From NCBI GenBank assembly GCA_913778205.1, contig CAJYUW010000012.1, positions 1 through 34,265 on the forward strand: a stretch of DNA of 34,265 nt, written 5' to 3'. The notes beneath the pieces are model-generated. The model searched no databases. It had not been told where the DNA came from and saw only the letters and a list, made by a program, of their open reading frames with translations. This document shows positions 1 to 7,452 of the stretch, in pieces. Every line of letters begins with the position of its first letter. The first letter of the stretch is position 1. The position numbers were made by a program, and so were the translations under genes. This DNA comes from an uncultured Curtobacterium sp. (GTDB taxonomy: Bacteria > Actinomycetota > Actinomycetes > Actinomycetales > Microbacteriaceae).

Positions 1-138
1 GCCGGCGTCGACCGGATGATCCAGATCCTCACCGACCAGATCCAACGCACCATGCGCCTGCTCGGCGTCGCCACCCTCGACGAACTCGAACCCGCACACG
101 TCACCCAACTGCAGCGGTTGGTGCCGATCATGCGGTGA
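1..138 (+). CDS. FMN-dependent alpha-hydroxy-acid dehydrogenase (LldD-like), C-terminus only
   Basis: The first 45 codons are an open frame ending in TGA at 136-138, and the gene begins outside the window. The residues read as the last helices of the FMN alpha-hydroxy-acid dehydrogenase family: a [13 protein letters not shown] segment, then [14 protein letters not shown] and [10 protein letters not shown], which resembles the C-terminus of actinobacterial L-lactate dehydrogenases (LldD). Such enzymes oxidise L-lactate or related hydroxy acids to the keto acid. The catalytic residues and FMN pocket lie upstream and cannot be checked, so substrate is open. The family call rests on this short tail alone. 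Confidence 0.6.
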   Translation, partial: AGVDRMIQILTDQIQRTMRLLGVATLDELEPAHVTQLQRLVPIMR

Positions 139-183
139 CCGGATCGTGACCCTCGCTGACGGCGTCCCGTGGTGCGATGAGGC

Positions 184-339
184 ATGCAGAAGAAGCGAGC
201 CCGTCTCATCAACCTGGCGCTGCCGGTGGTGCTGCTCGCGGGCGCGGTCGCGGGGTGTTCGACTTCCAGTCCGGCAGCCGCTTCCAGGGTCACCTCGTGT
301 CGATCGGCCACCTCACGCTGGTCGGCCGGCTCGCGGTGA
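184..339 (+). CDS. Short lipoprotein-like ORF (51 aa), possibly a truncated gene
   Basis: The 51-codon ORF starts with ATG behind a weak purine stretch (GATGAGG) and encodes a convincing lipoprotein signal: MQKKR, a hydrophobic run LALPVVLLAGAV, then lipobox VAGC with the modified Cys at residue 26. After the lipobox the sequence becomes a Ser/Arg-rich tail of 25 residues ending in TGA, too short for a folded domain. Either it is a lipoprotein gene broken by a frameshift or deletion, or a chance ORF with a good signal. It converges on the membrane protein that ends at 355. No function can be assigned. Confidence 0.35.
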   Translation: MQKKRARLINLALPVVLLAGAVAGCSTSSPAAASRVTSCRSATSRWSAGSR

Positions 340-354
340 TCGGGTGGGCGGCAC

Positions 355-912
355 TCAGTCGCGTGCGACTCGGTCGCGTGCGACTCGATCGCGACGACGG
401 AGCACGAGCGTGCCGATGCCCTGCACGACGAAGAACGCAGCGCTCCCGGCGAGCAGGACCACGACGACGAACCCGCCCGCCGACTCCGCCCCGATCGCGG
501 CGACCACGGCGAAGGCGAGGAAGATCGCACCCATGACGATCACCACGACCGGCTGCGGTGCCACGAAGAACCGTCGCCCGTCGTTCGCCCGAGCCGTGGC
601 GTCGGACCGCGCCTTCGCCACCTCGTCCGGGTCGCGGCCGGCACGGCGGTCGGCTGCTCGTCGGCCTACACGGAGGACGAGGAAGACCGCGAGCCCGACG
701 ACCACCGCCACCGGGTAGGCGATCGTCCGTTCGATGTGCGCCAGACCGGAGACGAAGAGCACCACGACGGCGCTGACGACACCGGCGACCATGGCGGTCG
801 TCCAGACGTCGGTGCGGCCGTCGACCCCGGTGGCGTATCCGCGCCGCCGCGCGTACGGGTCGTGCTCCGGCTCGGGCTGCTCCGGCGCTTTCCGGTCTCC
901 GTCGTTCCCCAC
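355..912 (-). CDS. Four-helix membrane protein of unknown function
   Basis: This 185-residue protein starts with GTG at 912, six bases after a TAGGTT box, so a leaderless mRNA is likely. A charged, Pro/Glu-rich N-terminus (about 1-38) is followed by two hydrophobic segments (about 39-57 and 65-81), a basic cytoplasmic-type loop rich in Arg and Ala, and two more segments (about 122-140 and 145-162). No catalytic or ligand motif was recognised. The C-terminus ends in a twice-repeated RVARD from a 15-bp DNA repeat. Similar small membrane proteins of unknown role are common in Microbacteriaceae. Confidence 0.75.
   Translation of the reverse strand: MGNDGDRKAPEQPEPEHDPYARRRGYATGVDGRTDVWTTAMVAGVVSAVVVLFVSGLAHIERTIAYPVAVVVGLAVFLVLRVGRRAADRRAGRDPDEVAKARSDATARANDGRRFFVAPQPVVVIVMGAIFLAFAVVAAIGAESAGGFVVVVLLAGSAAFFVVQGIGTLVLRRRDRVARDRVARD
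358..387. repeat. Two tandem copies of a 15-bp repeat at the end of the membrane protein gene
   Basis: The 15-bp unit GTCGCGTGCGACTCG occurs at 358-372 and again at 373-387, exact. Because 15 is a multiple of three it stays in frame and adds RVARD repeats to the C-terminus of the minus-strand protein; copy-number change would alter only its tail length. Confidence 0.9.
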
Positions 913-918
913 GGAGCG

Positions 919-924
919 AACCTA
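919..924 (-). promoter_or_regulatory. -10 box TAGGTT for a leaderless transcript
   Basis: On the minus strand TAGGTT is followed by six bases and then the GTG start at 912. This places the expected transcription start on the start codon. No clear -35 was seen. Part of a series with the same geometry in this window. Confidence 0.55.
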
Positions 925-960
925 CCGGCCGACGAGCAACGACGCTGTTCGGGCAGCGAG

Positions 961-1236
961 TCAGCGGTGCACGTCGCGCCGGTGGCCGATCGTCAGGACG
1001 AGCACGACCAAGCGGTCGTCGACGATCTCGTAGACGATGCGGTGGTCCCCCACGCGGACGCGGAGTTCGCCGGGTCGGCCGACGAGTGCGGTCATGCCGG
1101 GCGGCCGTGGGTTCGACTGGAGGAGGACGAGCGCCGCGAGGATCCGGCGCTGCGTCGAGCGATCGAGCTTCACGAGGGTCTTCGCGGCACGCTTGGTCAG
1201 TTCGACCGCGTACCGCGATGGCGCGGGATCAGTCAA
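961..1236 (-). CDS. RelE/ParE-family toxin of a type II toxin-antitoxin pair
   Basis: This 91-residue basic protein has the RelE fold pattern: an N-terminal amphipathic helix pair with TKRAAKTLVKLDRSTQRRILAAL split over residues 15-37, then strands containing LVGRPGELRVRVGDHRIVYEI (split over 51-71) and DDRLVVLVLTIGHRRDV at the C-terminus. The GELRVRVGDHRIVY segment is the usual RelE/RelG signature, and the Arg and His residues at the end match the RNase site. RelE toxins cleave mRNA at the ribosome. The preferred start is TTG at 1234-1236, which overlaps the antitoxin stop by 8 nt, implying translational coupling; no ATG or GTG lies close enough to give a full-length toxin. Confidence 0.85.
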   Translation of the reverse strand: MTDPAPSRYAVELTKRAAKTLVKLDRSTQRRILAALVLLQSNPRPPGMTALVGRPGELRVRVGDHRIVYEIVDDRLVVLVLTIGHRRDVHR

Positions 1237-1492
1237 GCGTGATCCCGAGCTCCCGCGCGACCTCCGCGAGGGGCAGGGTCTCCGCGTCGTCGTCGAGGTC
1301 CGCACGGACGGCGTCCACCGCGGCGCGGTCGGTCGCGTCCTCCAACGCGGCCAGGGCCCGGTGGGCGAGCTCGGCGTCGAGCACGACGACCTGTTCACGA
1401 CCGCGGATGGTGATGCCGACCGGCTCTCGGTGCGCGTGATCGAGGAGGTCGGACCAGCGCTGTCGTGCCTCGCTTGCGGGGAGGGAGAACAT
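1229..1492 (-). CDS. Phd/YefM-family antitoxin
   Basis: This 87-residue acidic protein begins MFSLPASEARQRWSDLLD, the typical Phd/YefM opening in which the N-terminal half forms the DNA-binding dimer, followed by the strand pair PVGITIRGREQVVVLDAE. The C-terminal half (about 45-87) is acidic and helical (ATDRAAVDAVRADLDDDAETLPLAEVARELG), as expected for the part that wraps the toxin. The ATG at 1490-1492 fits the family length; longer frames would run into the hydrolase gene. It is first in the pair, the normal Phd/YefM-RelE order, and a 7-bp inverted repeat sits on its start codon, which suggests autorepression. Confidence 0.88.
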   Translation of the reverse strand: MFSLPASEARQRWSDLLDHAHREPVGITIRGREQVVVLDAELAHRALAALEDATDRAAVDAVRADLDDDAETLPLAEVARELGITLD

Positions 1493-1515
1493 GCACGAAT
1501 CGGACGACTCGTGCA
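1492..1515. promoter_or_regulatory. Candidate toxin-antitoxin operator (inverted repeat)
   Basis: TGCACGA at 1492-1498 and its perfect complement TCGTGCA at 1509-1515 are separated by 10 bp. The repeat starts at the antitoxin ATG, and a minus-strand TACAGAT (1522-1516) just upstream could be the -10 box. Binding there by the Phd/YefM protein would block its own transcription, as in known pairs of this type. Confidence 0.55.
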
Positions 1516-1533
1516 ATCTGTACGTCGAGTTGG

Positions 1534-2079
1534 TCAGCGCTCGAGGAGCTCGCCGTGCTCGACGACCGTCGCGAAGCTCCCGTCGAGCGCTGCGAGGAAC
1601 GCCGCGTGCACCGACGCTCCGGGGATCGTCGTGTCGCCGAGCGTGAGGTCCGGAGCGGCGCAGGCGTCGGCCACGACGGTGCACGTGAACCCGAGCTCGG
1701 ACGCCGCGCGGACGGTCGAGTCGATGCACATGCTCGTCATCATGCCGACGACGACCAGGTCGGTCACGCCCCGGTCCCGGAGCAGCGCCTCGAGACCGGT
1801 GTCGATGAAGGCGTTCGGCTCGTGCTTCTCGAGGACGGTCTCGCCCGCGCGCGGTTCGACCGCCGAGTGGAACCCGGTCCCGGTGGTGCCCGGCAGGAAG
1901 AAGCCGGCGTCGGGCTCGGTGGCGGTGTGGAACACGTGCACGACGTCCTCGCCGGTCGCACGGAAGTGCTGCAGCACGGCGCCCGCGGCTGCGGCGGCTC
2001 CCTCGGGCCCGACGAGCGGGAACGCCCCGCCGGGGAAGTAGTCGAGCTGGACGTCGATGAGGAGCAGTGCGCGGGTCAT
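1534..2079 (-). CDS. Isochorismatase-family cysteine hydrolase
   Basis: The 181-residue protein is a single-domain hydrolase of the isochorismatase/nicotinamidase fold. The catalytic triad is visible: Asp9 in LLLIDVQ, Lys85 in VLEKHEPNAF and Cys118 in MMTSMCIDST. The cis-peptide region VVGMMTSMC and the ADACAAPD segment also match the family. Members hydrolyse amides or enol ethers (nicotinamide, N-carbamoyl sarcosine, isochorismate); without the metal-binding residues of nicotinamidases clearly present the substrate cannot be named. ATG at 2079 gives the full fold. The gene stands alone, about 40 bp upstream of the antitoxin on the same strand. Confidence 0.88.
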   Translation of the reverse strand: MTRALLLIDVQLDYFPGGAFPLVGPEGAAAAAGAVLQHFRATGEDVVHVFHTATEPDAGFFLPGTTGTGFHSAVEPRAGETVLEKHEPNAFIDTGLEALLRDRGVTDLVVVGMMTSMCIDSTVRAASELGFTCTVVADACAAPDLTLGDTTIPGASVHAAFLAALDGSFATVVEHGELLER

Positions 2080-2214
2080 GCCCCGATCATGCCCGTCGGG
2101 CGCTCGGTCCGCGCCGGGTGCCGGTCGGATCGGCGAACCGCGGGTGCCGCCGACCGGATCGTCGGCAAGGCCGTCCCGCTGGCCGAGCCGGACGCCACCG
2201 TTGCACCGTCCGCC

Positions 2215-2220
2215 TAGGGT
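2215..2220 (+). promoter_or_regulatory. -10 box TAGGGT for a leaderless transcript
   Basis: TAGGGT lies six bases before the GTG start of the Nudix gene at 2227, so transcription should begin at or next to the start codon. This supports the GTG start. A -35 is not evident at the usual distance. Confidence 0.6.
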
Positions 2221-2226
2221 GGGAGC

Positions 2227-2916
2227 GTGGGCGACGAGCAGGCACGGGCAGCGCTGGCGGCGGTCGCCCGGGACACCACCGCACCACTCGTGCCGACGCT
2301 CCCCACCCTGCCGTCACCACGTCGGGCCGCCGTCCTCATGCTCTTCGGAGCCCTCGACGACCGCCCGAGTGACCGCCCCGCGTCGGTACCGAGGGTCTCC
2401 GACGACCTCGACGTCCTGCTCCTCCGACGCGCGGACACACTCCGGGCACACCCGAGCCAGGTCGCGTTCCCGGGTGGCCGCATCGACGCCGGTGATGCCG
2501 GCGCAGCGGACGCCGCCCTCCGCGAGGCTCGCGAGGAGACCGGTCTCGACCCGCTGGGCGTCGAGGTGCTCGGGGTCCTGCCACCCGTCCCGCTGGCGTT
2601 CTCGAACCACCTGGTCGAACCGGTCCTGGCCTGGTGGCGGTCACCCTCGCCCGTGCGGGTCGTCGACGAGCGGGAGTCCGCGACCGTGTTCCGGGCACCG
2701 GTCGCGGACCTGCTCGACCCCGGACACCGCGGCGTGACCGTGATCCGGCGGGACGGTCAGGAGTGGCGGGGCCCCGCCTTCGCCCTCGACACGGAGCACG
2801 GGGCGGAGACGGTGTGGGGCTTCACCGCGATGCTCCTGGACGCGCTCTTCGACCGGCTCGGGTGGGCCGAGCCGTGGGACGACCGGACGGTCATCCCGCT
2901 GCCAGCGGAGCGCTGA
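2227..2916 (+). CDS. Nudix hydrolase, probable CoA pyrophosphatase
   Basis: The 229-residue protein carries the pattern of the CoA-pyrophosphatase branch of Nudix hydrolases: LLLRRADTLRAHPSQVAFPGG (split across about residues 65-85) is the UPF0035 CoA-binding signature, and it runs straight into the Nudix box RIDAGDAGAADAALREAREETGL, whose REAREETG supplies the metal-binding glutamates. Such enzymes cleave CoA and its thioesters to phosphopantetheine derivatives and 3',5'-ADP. GTG at 2227 follows the TAGGGT box by six bases. The stop overlaps the end of the convergent ROK gene by 26 bp, leaving no room for a separate terminator. Confidence 0.85.
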   Translation: MGDEQARAALAAVARDTTAPLVPTLPTLPSPRRAAVLMLFGALDDRPSDRPASVPRVSDDLDVLLLRRADTLRAHPSQVAFPGGRIDAGDAGAADAALREAREETGLDPLGVEVLGVLPPVPLAFSNHLVEPVLAWWRSPSPVRVVDERESATVFRAPVADLLDPGHRGVTVIRRDGQEWRGPAFALDTEHGAETVWGFTAMLLDALFDRLGWAEPWDDRTVIPLPAER

Positions 2917-4072
2917 GCGAGGAGGCGACCGGGAGCGACACCGCGAGCGGCGCCGACCGCACCTCGTCGAGCGCGCGGGCGACGGCCCCGAGGACGACGA
3001 CGTCGGCGCCGAGGCGGGAGGCGACGAGCTCCGGGACGGGGTCGTAGTCCCACGCCGCGAGGTGGGTCCGAGCACGCTCGATGACGGGGCCGACGGCGTC
3101 CGCGATCGCCCCGGCGACGACGACCCGGTCGATGTCGAGCAGGCTCGCCAGGAGCACGCTCACCCGGGCCAGCCGGTCGCCGAGCCGGTCGACGATGTCG
3201 ATCGCCACCGGGTCGCCGCTCCGTGCCGCCTCGAACAGCCGCTCGGACCCGTGCGACCCCGCGAGCAGCGAACCGACGGGGATGCGGTCGGCGGCCTCGG
3301 CCACGAGCGTGCGCGCGGTCGCGCCGATGCCGTCGGAGGAGGAGACCCCGTCGACGAGGTCGAGCACGCGCATCTCCCCCGCACCGCCGCGCGCACCGCG
3401 CAGCAGGACCCCGTCCACGACGATGCCCGCACCGAACCGCTCGCCCGAGAGCAGGGCGGCGAAGGACGCGTCCCCGGAGGACGGCCGTTCGGCGAGCGCG
3501 GCGAGGTTCGCGTCGTTCTCGACGACGACGGAGCCGTGGTCGAGGAGCGTCCCGAAGCCCGGGTTCATCCGGTCCCAGTAGCCGCCGTCACGCGGGGAGG
3601 CACCGTGCACGTCGACCGGCGCGGGGATCCCCACGACGACGACGAGTACCCGGTCCGCGCCGACCCGGGCATCGGCGAGCGCTTCCGCCACCGCGTCCCG
3701 CACCGCACCGAGTCGCACCCCGACGTCGAGACCGGTGTCCCCGAGCGACGCGGCCGCGCGGCCACGGACGACACCGCGGAGGTCTGCGACCGCGACCGAC
3801 ACGCGGTGCTGCCCGGCGTCGACGCCGACCACCACGCCCGCGTCCTCGTCGAGGGCGTAGCGGCGGGCCGGACGACCCTTGCGGTACTCCCCGGCCGCCC
3901 GTGCGTCGTCGAGCGCGCGCAACCAGCCGAGCTGGACGAGTTCCTCGCAGGCCGCGAGCACCGTGGACCGTGTCAGCCCGGTCGCCGCGATGGCCTCGGT
4001 CGCGGTGAACGCGGCGGACGCGAAGGCGTGGGCGAGGACGACGTCGGCACTCGTCCCTCGACCCTGCGGCAT
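2891..4072 (-). CDS. ROK-family transcriptional repressor of the sugar operon
   Basis: This 393-residue protein has an N-terminal winged helix (about 5-55: ATEAIAATGLTRSTVLAACEELVQLGWL) and a ROK sugar-kinase-like domain starting at VVVGVDAGQHRVSVAVAD. NDANLAAL and GERFGAGIVVDGVLLRGARGGAGEM are family motifs. The zinc-binding CxCGxxGCxE loop found in many ROK proteins is absent; the matching place reads VLDLVDGVSSSDGIG. It is divergent from the oligosaccharide transporter genes and probably represses them until the sugar inducer binds. ATG at 4072 is chosen because TAGTGT lies seven bases upstream; an in-frame GTG three codons earlier is possible. Confidence 0.9.
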   Translation of the reverse strand: MPQGRGTSADVVLAHAFASAAFTATEAIAATGLTRSTVLAACEELVQLGWLRALDDARAAGEYRKGRPARRYALDEDAGVVVGVDAGQHRVSVAVADLRGVVRGRAAASLGDTGLDVGVRLGAVRDAVAEALADARVGADRVLVVVVGIPAPVDVHGASPRDGGYWDRMNPGFGTLLDHGSVVVENDANLAALAERPSSGDASFAALLSGERFGAGIVVDGVLLRGARGGAGEMRVLDLVDGVSSSDGIGATARTLVAEAADRIPVGSLLAGSHGSERLFEAARSGDPVAIDIVDRLGDRLARVSVLLASLLDIDRVVVAGAIADAVGPVIERARTHLAAWDYDPVPELVASRLGADVVVLGAVARALDEVRSAPLAVSLPVASSLSAPLAAG

Positions 4073-4079
4073 GGTCGGC

Positions 4080-4085
4080 ACACTA
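4080..4085 (-). promoter_or_regulatory. -10 box TAGTGT of the ROK repressor gene
   Basis: Minus-strand TAGTGT is followed by seven bases and the ATG at 4072, the leaderless geometry repeated in this window. Confidence 0.55.
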
Positions 4086-4101
4086 CCGCGGACGGAGTTG
4101 C

Positions 4102-4129
4102 TTGCGCTATTAGATTTTCTCGCTAGATT
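4102..4129 (+). promoter_or_regulatory. Promoter and candidate ROK operator of the sugar operon
   Basis: An AT-rich island in otherwise GC-rich DNA. TTGCGC (4102-4107) and TAGATT (4124-4129) stand 16 bp apart as -35 and -10. TAGATT is also present at 4111-4116, so two direct copies lie 13 bp apart across the promoter. AT-rich repeats of this kind over the divergent promoter are a likely binding site for the adjacent ROK repressor. Confidence 0.55.
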
Positions 4130-4136
4130 AAGTCCT

Positions 4137-4162
4137 GCGCGCCGGCACAGGAGCCGGCGCGC
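4137..4162 (+). other. Perfect 10-bp GC hairpin at the expected 5' end of the sugar-operon mRNA
   Basis: GCGCGCCGGC at 4137-4146 pairs perfectly with GCCGGCGCGC at 4153-4162 around a 6-base loop (ACAGGA). It begins about 8 bases after the -10 box and ends 45 bases before the GTG start, with no T run behind it. It is therefore a leader structure that may protect the 5' end or modulate elongation, more than a terminator. Confidence 0.7.
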
Positions 4163-4207
4163 GGCGCGGAACGGCAGGGACGCCGGGTCCGCGCGGACGG
4201 AGACGAC

Positions 4208-5506
4208 GTGCAACCACACGCCACGAAGGGGACGGCCGGCGCGGTCAGCCGGCGATCGTTCCTGCTCGGTGCCGGCGGCATCGGCGCGGGCCTCGCGCTG
4301 GCCGGGTGCGCTCCGCTCGGAGGGTCGAGCGCACGCCCCGAGACGATCACGTTCTACGTGTCGAAGCCGGAGGTCATCGGCTACTTCGACCAGGTGATCG
4401 CGAAGTTCCACGACAGCCAGTCGAAGATCCGCGTCATCCGTGACTCGACGTCGAACATGTCCGCGAACTTCGTCCGGAACCGACCGCCGGACCTCGGCTG
4501 CCTGAACTACAACTACGCGATGGTGTCGTTCGTCGAGCACGGCGCGCTCACGGACCTGGCCGACCTGCCGGAGAAGGACACCATCAACCCGGACCTGTGG
4601 CCGCTCATGGAGCAGACCGCGGACTACCCGGGCCGGACGAGCGTGCTGCCGTACTCCGTCACCGCCGCGTCCGTGATCTACAACAAGCGGATCTTCGCGG
4701 ACCAGGGCATCGACGTGCCGACCACGTGGAGCGAGTTCCGCGACGTCTGCGAACGGCTCACCAAGGCCGGCATCACGCCGATGTACGGCACGTTCAAGGA
4801 CAACTGGACGATCGCCCAGGGGATGTTCGACTACTCCGTGGGCGGGATGCTCGACCTGCGGTCCACCTTCGCCGCGCTCGACCGCGAGGGCACCACGGTC
4901 GGGAAGGGCTCCAGCGTCTCGTTCGAGAAGGACTTCGCCGCCCCCGTCGACCGCATGGTGGACCTCCTGCAGTGGCACCAGAAGGGCGCCGCCAGCCGCG
5001 GCTACGGCGACGGCAACCTCGCGTTCGCGCAGGGCAAGGCAGCGATGTACCTGCAGGGCCCGTGGGCACTCGGCGAGATCGCGAAGTCGGCCGAGGACAT
5101 CGACCTCGGCACGTTCCCCTTCCCCGCGACCGACGACGCCGCCGACAACAAGGTGCGCGTGAACGTCGACCTCGGGCTCTGGATCCCGGAGGCGTCCCGG
5201 AAGCAGGAGGCGGCGCGCGAGTTCCTGTCGTTCCTCATGAGCCCGGCGGTGAACGACCAGTACAACGCCGACAACAACGGCTTCGGCGTCCGGAAGGACT
5301 CCCCGCCCGCGTCGAACCCCGCGCTCCGCGGCATGCAGGACTCGTACGACCGCGCCAACTTCTACCTCGGCGCCTCGCAGCTCATCCCCGCGGAGATCCC
5401 GGTGGCGAACTACCTGCAGTCCATCGCCTTCGGCGGTGCCCCCGCTCCGCAACTCCGCACCCTCGACGGCGACTGGGCGCGACTCGCGCTCCGTACGGCC
5501 GCGTAA
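4208..5506 (+). CDS. Sugar ABC transporter substrate-binding lipoprotein (CUT1 family)
   Basis: This 432-residue protein has a twin-arginine type signal (SRRSFLLGAGGIGAGLALAGC) with lipobox LAGC, so it should be exported, lipid-modified and anchored outside the membrane. The mature part follows the extracellular solute-binding family 1 pattern (ITFYVSKPEVIGYFDQVIAKFHD; later GKAAMYLQGPWALGEI, the usual hinge and C-lobe motif). It captures an oligosaccharide, probably an alpha-glucoside given the GH13 gene downstream. GTG at 4208 follows GGAG by five bases. First gene of the operon, about 70 nt downstream of the predicted transcription start. Confidence 0.92.
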   Translation: MQPHATKGTAGAVSRRSFLLGAGGIGAGLALAGCAPLGGSSARPETITFYVSKPEVIGYFDQVIAKFHDSQSKIRVIRDSTSNMSANFVRNRPPDLGCLNYNYAMVSFVEHGALTDLADLPEKDTINPDLWPLMEQTADYPGRTSVLPYSVTAASVIYNKRIFADQGIDVPTTWSEFRDVCERLTKAGITPMYGTFKDNWTIAQGMFDYSVGGMLDLRSTFAALDREGTTVGKGSSVSFEKDFAAPVDRMVDLLQWHQKGAASRGYGDGNLAFAQGKAAMYLQGPWALGEIAKSAEDIDLGTFPFPATDDAADNKVRVNVDLGLWIPEASRKQEAAREFLSFLMSPAVNDQYNADNNGFGVRKDSPPASNPALRGMQDSYDRANFYLGASQLIPAEIPVANYLQSIAFGGAPAPQLRTLDGDWARLALRTAA

Positions 5507-5516
5507 GGAGACGACC

Positions 5517-6488
5517 TTGGCCACCACCACGACAGAATCCGTCACGACGGCGGGCAGCCGCCGGCGGGGCGGAGCCGCACCGCGCCTCCAGTCCGGACGA
5601 GGCGCCGGCCGCAGCGGGCTGCGCACGAAGCGCGACCGGGTCGACCCGCTCTTCCTGGTCTTCCTGATCCCCACCCTCCTGCTCTTCACGCTGGCCATCA
5701 CGCTCCCCGCGGTGATGGGCATCGTCCTGAGCTTCACCGACTCCGTCGGGTTCGGCGACTTCCGGTTCATCGGCCTGACGAACTACGTCGCCGTGTTCAG
5801 CGACCCGGCGATCCTGCAGGCGTACCTGTTCACGATCGGGTTCTCACTCGTCACGGTCCTCGTCGTCAACGCGCTCGCGTTCCTCCTCGCGATCGCCCTG
5901 ACCTCCAAGATCCGCGGCAAGATCGCGCTCCGGGCGGTGTTCGTCCTGCCCATGGTGATCTCGGGCATCGTCATCGCGTACGTGTTCTCGTTCCTGTTCG
6001 CGAACAGCCTGCCGGCGCTCGCGACCGCCCTCGGGTTCGCGCCGCTCGAGCAGAGCATCCTCGCGAACCCGGACCTGGCGTGGATCGCCGTCGTCGTCGT
6101 GACCGCATGGCAGGCGATCCCGTCGACGCTCCTCATCTACATCGCCGGCGTGCTCTCGATCCCGGCCGAGGTGTACGAGGCGTCGGCACTCGACGGGGCG
6201 TCCTCGTGGCGACAGCTCGTGTCCATCACCGCGCCGCTCACCGCGGGCTACATCCTCATCAACCTCATCATCGGGTTCAAGAACTTCCTGAACTCGTACG
6301 ACATCATCGTCGGCCTGACCGACGGCGGCCCGGGTACCTCGACGACCAGCGTCGCGATGTCGATCTTCAAGGGCTTCAACGGCGGCGACTACGCCTACCA
6401 GATGGCGAACGCGACGATCTTCTTCGTCATCGCGGTGGTCATCGCCGTGATCCAGCTGCGGGCGACCCGCGGGAAGGCAGCGCTCTGA
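5517..6488 (+). CDS. Sugar ABC transporter permease, MalF/UgpA type
   Basis: The 323-residue membrane protein has a basic N-terminal tail and about six transmembrane segments, the first at LFLVFLIPTLLLFTLAITLPAV. The EAA loop that docks onto the ATPase is present as EVYEASALDGASSWRQLV followed by SITAPL. The start is taken as TTG at 5517, because AAGGAG (5505-5510) sits six bases upstream right at the stop of the binding-protein gene and no ATG or GTG fits. It pairs with the next permease to form the channel for the sugar. Confidence 0.9.
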   Translation: MATTTTESVTTAGSRRRGGAAPRLQSGRGAGRSGLRTKRDRVDPLFLVFLIPTLLLFTLAITLPAVMGIVLSFTDSVGFGDFRFIGLTNYVAVFSDPAILQAYLFTIGFSLVTVLVVNALAFLLAIALTSKIRGKIALRAVFVLPMVISGIVIAYVFSFLFANSLPALATALGFAPLEQSILANPDLAWIAVVVVTAWQAIPSTLLIYIAGVLSIPAEVYEASALDGASSWRQLVSITAPLTAGYILINLIIGFKNFLNSYDIIVGLTDGGPGTSTTSVAMSIFKGFNGGDYAYQMANATIFFVIAVVIAVIQLRATRGKAAL

Positions 6489-7408
6489 TGACCATGCAGG
6501 CACCCCTCCGACCGGGGACCACCGCGACCGGGTCGATCCGCTCCGTCGACGCCGACCGCGATGCCGGCCGACGCGGCGCCGGCCGCCGCGGCGAGCGCTT
6601 CAACTGGCCGGTCACGATCGTCCTCGTCCTCTGCGCGCTGTCCGTGCTCGTGCCGCTCTACGTGACGATCACGATGGCCTTCAAGACGAGCTCGCAGGCG
6701 GTCGACGGCAACGCGTTCTCACTGCCGGCACCGTTCAGCGTCGACGGCTTCGTGCAGGCCTGGGAGCTCACGGACTTCCCGCGCGCGTTCGGCGTCTCCG
6801 TCCTCGTCGCGGCGATCACCGTCGTCGGGACGATCCTGCTCGCCTCGTTCACCGCGTACGCGATCGCCCGGAACTGGGAGCGCCGACTGTTCCGGTGGTC
6901 GTTCTTCTACCTGCTCGCCGCGATGTTCCTCCCGTTCCCGGTGCTCGCACTGTCGCAGGTGAAGCTCACCGGGTTGGCGGGCCTCGACAACCCGTTCGGC
7001 GTCGCGATCCTGCACGTCATGTTCCAGCTGTCGTTCAGCGTGCTGCTCTTCACCGCGTTCCTGCGGTCGATCCCCGCCGAGCTCGAGGAGAGCGCGCGCA
7101 TCGACGGCGCGAGCACCGGCCAGGTGTTCTGGCGGCTCGTGTTCCCGCTGCTCGCGCCGATGAGCGCCACGGTCGGCATCTTCGCGTTCCTGGCGTCGTG
7201 GAACGACTTCGTGATGCCGTCGCTCATCACGTCGGACCCGGCCCTGCAGACCCTGCCGGTGCTGCAGCAGATGTTCCAGACGCAGTTCAGCAACAACTAC
7301 AACGTGTCGTTCGCCTCGTACCTCATGGCGATGGCGCCGGCGATCATCGTCTACCTGTTCACGCAGCGCTGGGTGATGGCCGGGGTCACGCAGGGAGCCA
7401 TCAAGTGA
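6488..7408 (+). CDS. Sugar ABC transporter permease, MalG/UgpE type
   Basis: This 306-residue membrane protein begins at the ATG that shares one base with the previous stop (TGATG at 6486-6490), so it is translationally coupled. After a Gly/Arg-rich cytoplasmic tail (about 1-40) come about six membrane segments starting FNWPVTIVLVLCALSVLVPLYV. The EAA loop reads EESARIDGASTGQVFWRLVFP. The C-terminus FTQRWVMAGVTQGAIK is typical of the MalG half. The operon holds no ATPase gene; in many actinobacteria one shared MsiK-type ATPase energises several CUT1 importers, and that is inferred here. Confidence 0.92.
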   Translation: MTMQAPLRPGTTATGSIRSVDADRDAGRRGAGRRGERFNWPVTIVLVLCALSVLVPLYVTITMAFKTSSQAVDGNAFSLPAPFSVDGFVQAWELTDFPRAFGVSVLVAAITVVGTILLASFTAYAIARNWERRLFRWSFFYLLAAMFLPFPVLALSQVKLTGLAGLDNPFGVAILHVMFQLSFSVLLFTAFLRSIPAELEESARIDGASTGQVFWRLVFPLLAPMSATVGIFAFLASWNDFVMPSLITSDPALQTLPVLQQMFQTQFSNNYNVSFASYLMAMAPAIIVYLFTQRWVMAGVTQGAIK

Positions 7409-7452
7409 CGAGCCCCGCCACGCCCACACCGACCCGAGAGGACCCCCACCCC

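Noticed and set aside
2891..5770. A 959-codon open frame on the minus strand
   Set aside because: Only its last 393 codons, the ROK repressor, have family sequence. The rest is the reverse of the binding-protein gene and is open because of high GC.
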